A stretch of DNA of 64,000 nt. Origin: Mangifera indica. Lineage: Eukaryota > Streptophyta > Magnoliopsida > Sapindales > Anacardiaceae. Made by a program: the position numbers and the translations under genes. The notes under the pieces are model-generated. The model was not told the origin of the DNA and made no database searches. It was given only the letters and a program-made list of their open reading frames with translations. Shown here piece by piece: positions 63,801-64,000 of the stretch (the stretch's first letter is position 1; every line of letters begins with the position of its first letter). The stretch is from contig NC_058155.1 in assembly GCF_011075055.1 (NCBI RefSeq), forward strand, positions 10,077,537 through 10,141,536, given 5' to 3'.

Positions 63801-64000
63801 GATAAGGAGGGCACATAGTGGTAGACTTTGCAATAGTGTGTTTTGTTATGAAGTGATCGGCAGGAGCAACGACAGACTCAATATAATCCAGTTTGTATTA
63901 TATCAGTCTCCAATTTGTACCAACACTGACAATACACAACAATGCCATATCGATATATCCCTTGTATGCACGCTTAAATTTTATATATATATATATATAT

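Larger units (their letters stand above)
58021..64000. other. Gene-poor AT-rich interval to the right edge
   Basis: I find no supported gene in the last 6 kb. Overlapping open frames on both strands at 60050-60275 have no recognisable domains. A TATG microsatellite lies at 60328-60360. From about 62855 the DNA is dominated by AT-rich MITE-like elements. The stretch 61550-62230, with pyrimidine-rich patches and short AT runs, could be promoter DNA of a gene beyond the window, but nothing proves it. Confidence 0.55.

Noticed and set aside
1..64000. CRISPR arrays, bacterial operons, organelle insertions, viral or rRNA sequence
   Set aside because: No spaced direct repeats of that kind, no such genes and no dense coding; the whole window reads as plant nuclear DNA.

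Overview
The window is nuclear DNA from a dicot plant. It is AT-rich (roughly one third G+C by eye), its genes carry GT-AG introns, and its intergenic regions are long and filled with AT-rich MITE-like repeats and microsatellites. Every recognisable gene belongs to a conserved land-plant family. I see no bacterial, organellar or viral segment and cannot name the species; the gene structures and microsynteny fit a core eudicot.

Layout, left to right: (1) a small one-TM protein of the At5g65660 type (1143-1614, +); (2) an IAA9-type Aux/IAA auxin repressor in six coding exons (7041-10307, +), with a long leader intron; (3) about 10 kb of repeat-rich intergenic DNA; (4) a WAV3/WAVH-type RING-H2 plus vWA E3 ligase (20593-22988, +); (5) HEMA1, plastid glutamyl-tRNA reductase, in three exons (26640-29289, -); (6) a decayed C-terminal relic of PEP carboxykinase (about 31005-31415, +); (7) UFC1, the UFM1-conjugating enzyme (32487-33349, -); (8) a 27-exon symplekin/Pta1-type mRNA 3'-end processing scaffold (34511-52818, +), divergent from UFC1 and reading 1339 residues without a break; (9) an IRX9H-type GT43 xylan glycosyltransferase (54837-57015, -) carrying two single-base frameshifts, with a tandemly duplicated upstream region of about 430 bp; (10) about 6 kb of gene-poor, AT-rich DNA to the right edge.

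The order looks like a junction of two conserved blocks. As I recall Arabidopsis, At5g65660, IAA9, WAVH2 and PCK2 are neighbours on chromosome 5, and UFC1, symplekin and IRX9H are neighbours near At1g27530-At1g27600. The PCK relic therefore marks where the first block once continued, and HEMA1 lies between WAVH and that relic. The genes are not functionally linked: auxin signalling (IAA9) and root-growth E3 ligase (WAVH) are related themes, while tetrapyrrole synthesis, ufmylation, mRNA 3' processing and xylan synthesis are independent.

I did not find an undescribed biological system. The items most worth checking are the double frameshift in IRX9H, the duplicated promoter next to it, the PCK relic, an Asp-to-Tyr change in a conserved IAA9 PB1 position, a GC-AG intron and a strong internal donor in the symplekin gene, and several unclassified interspersed repeat families.
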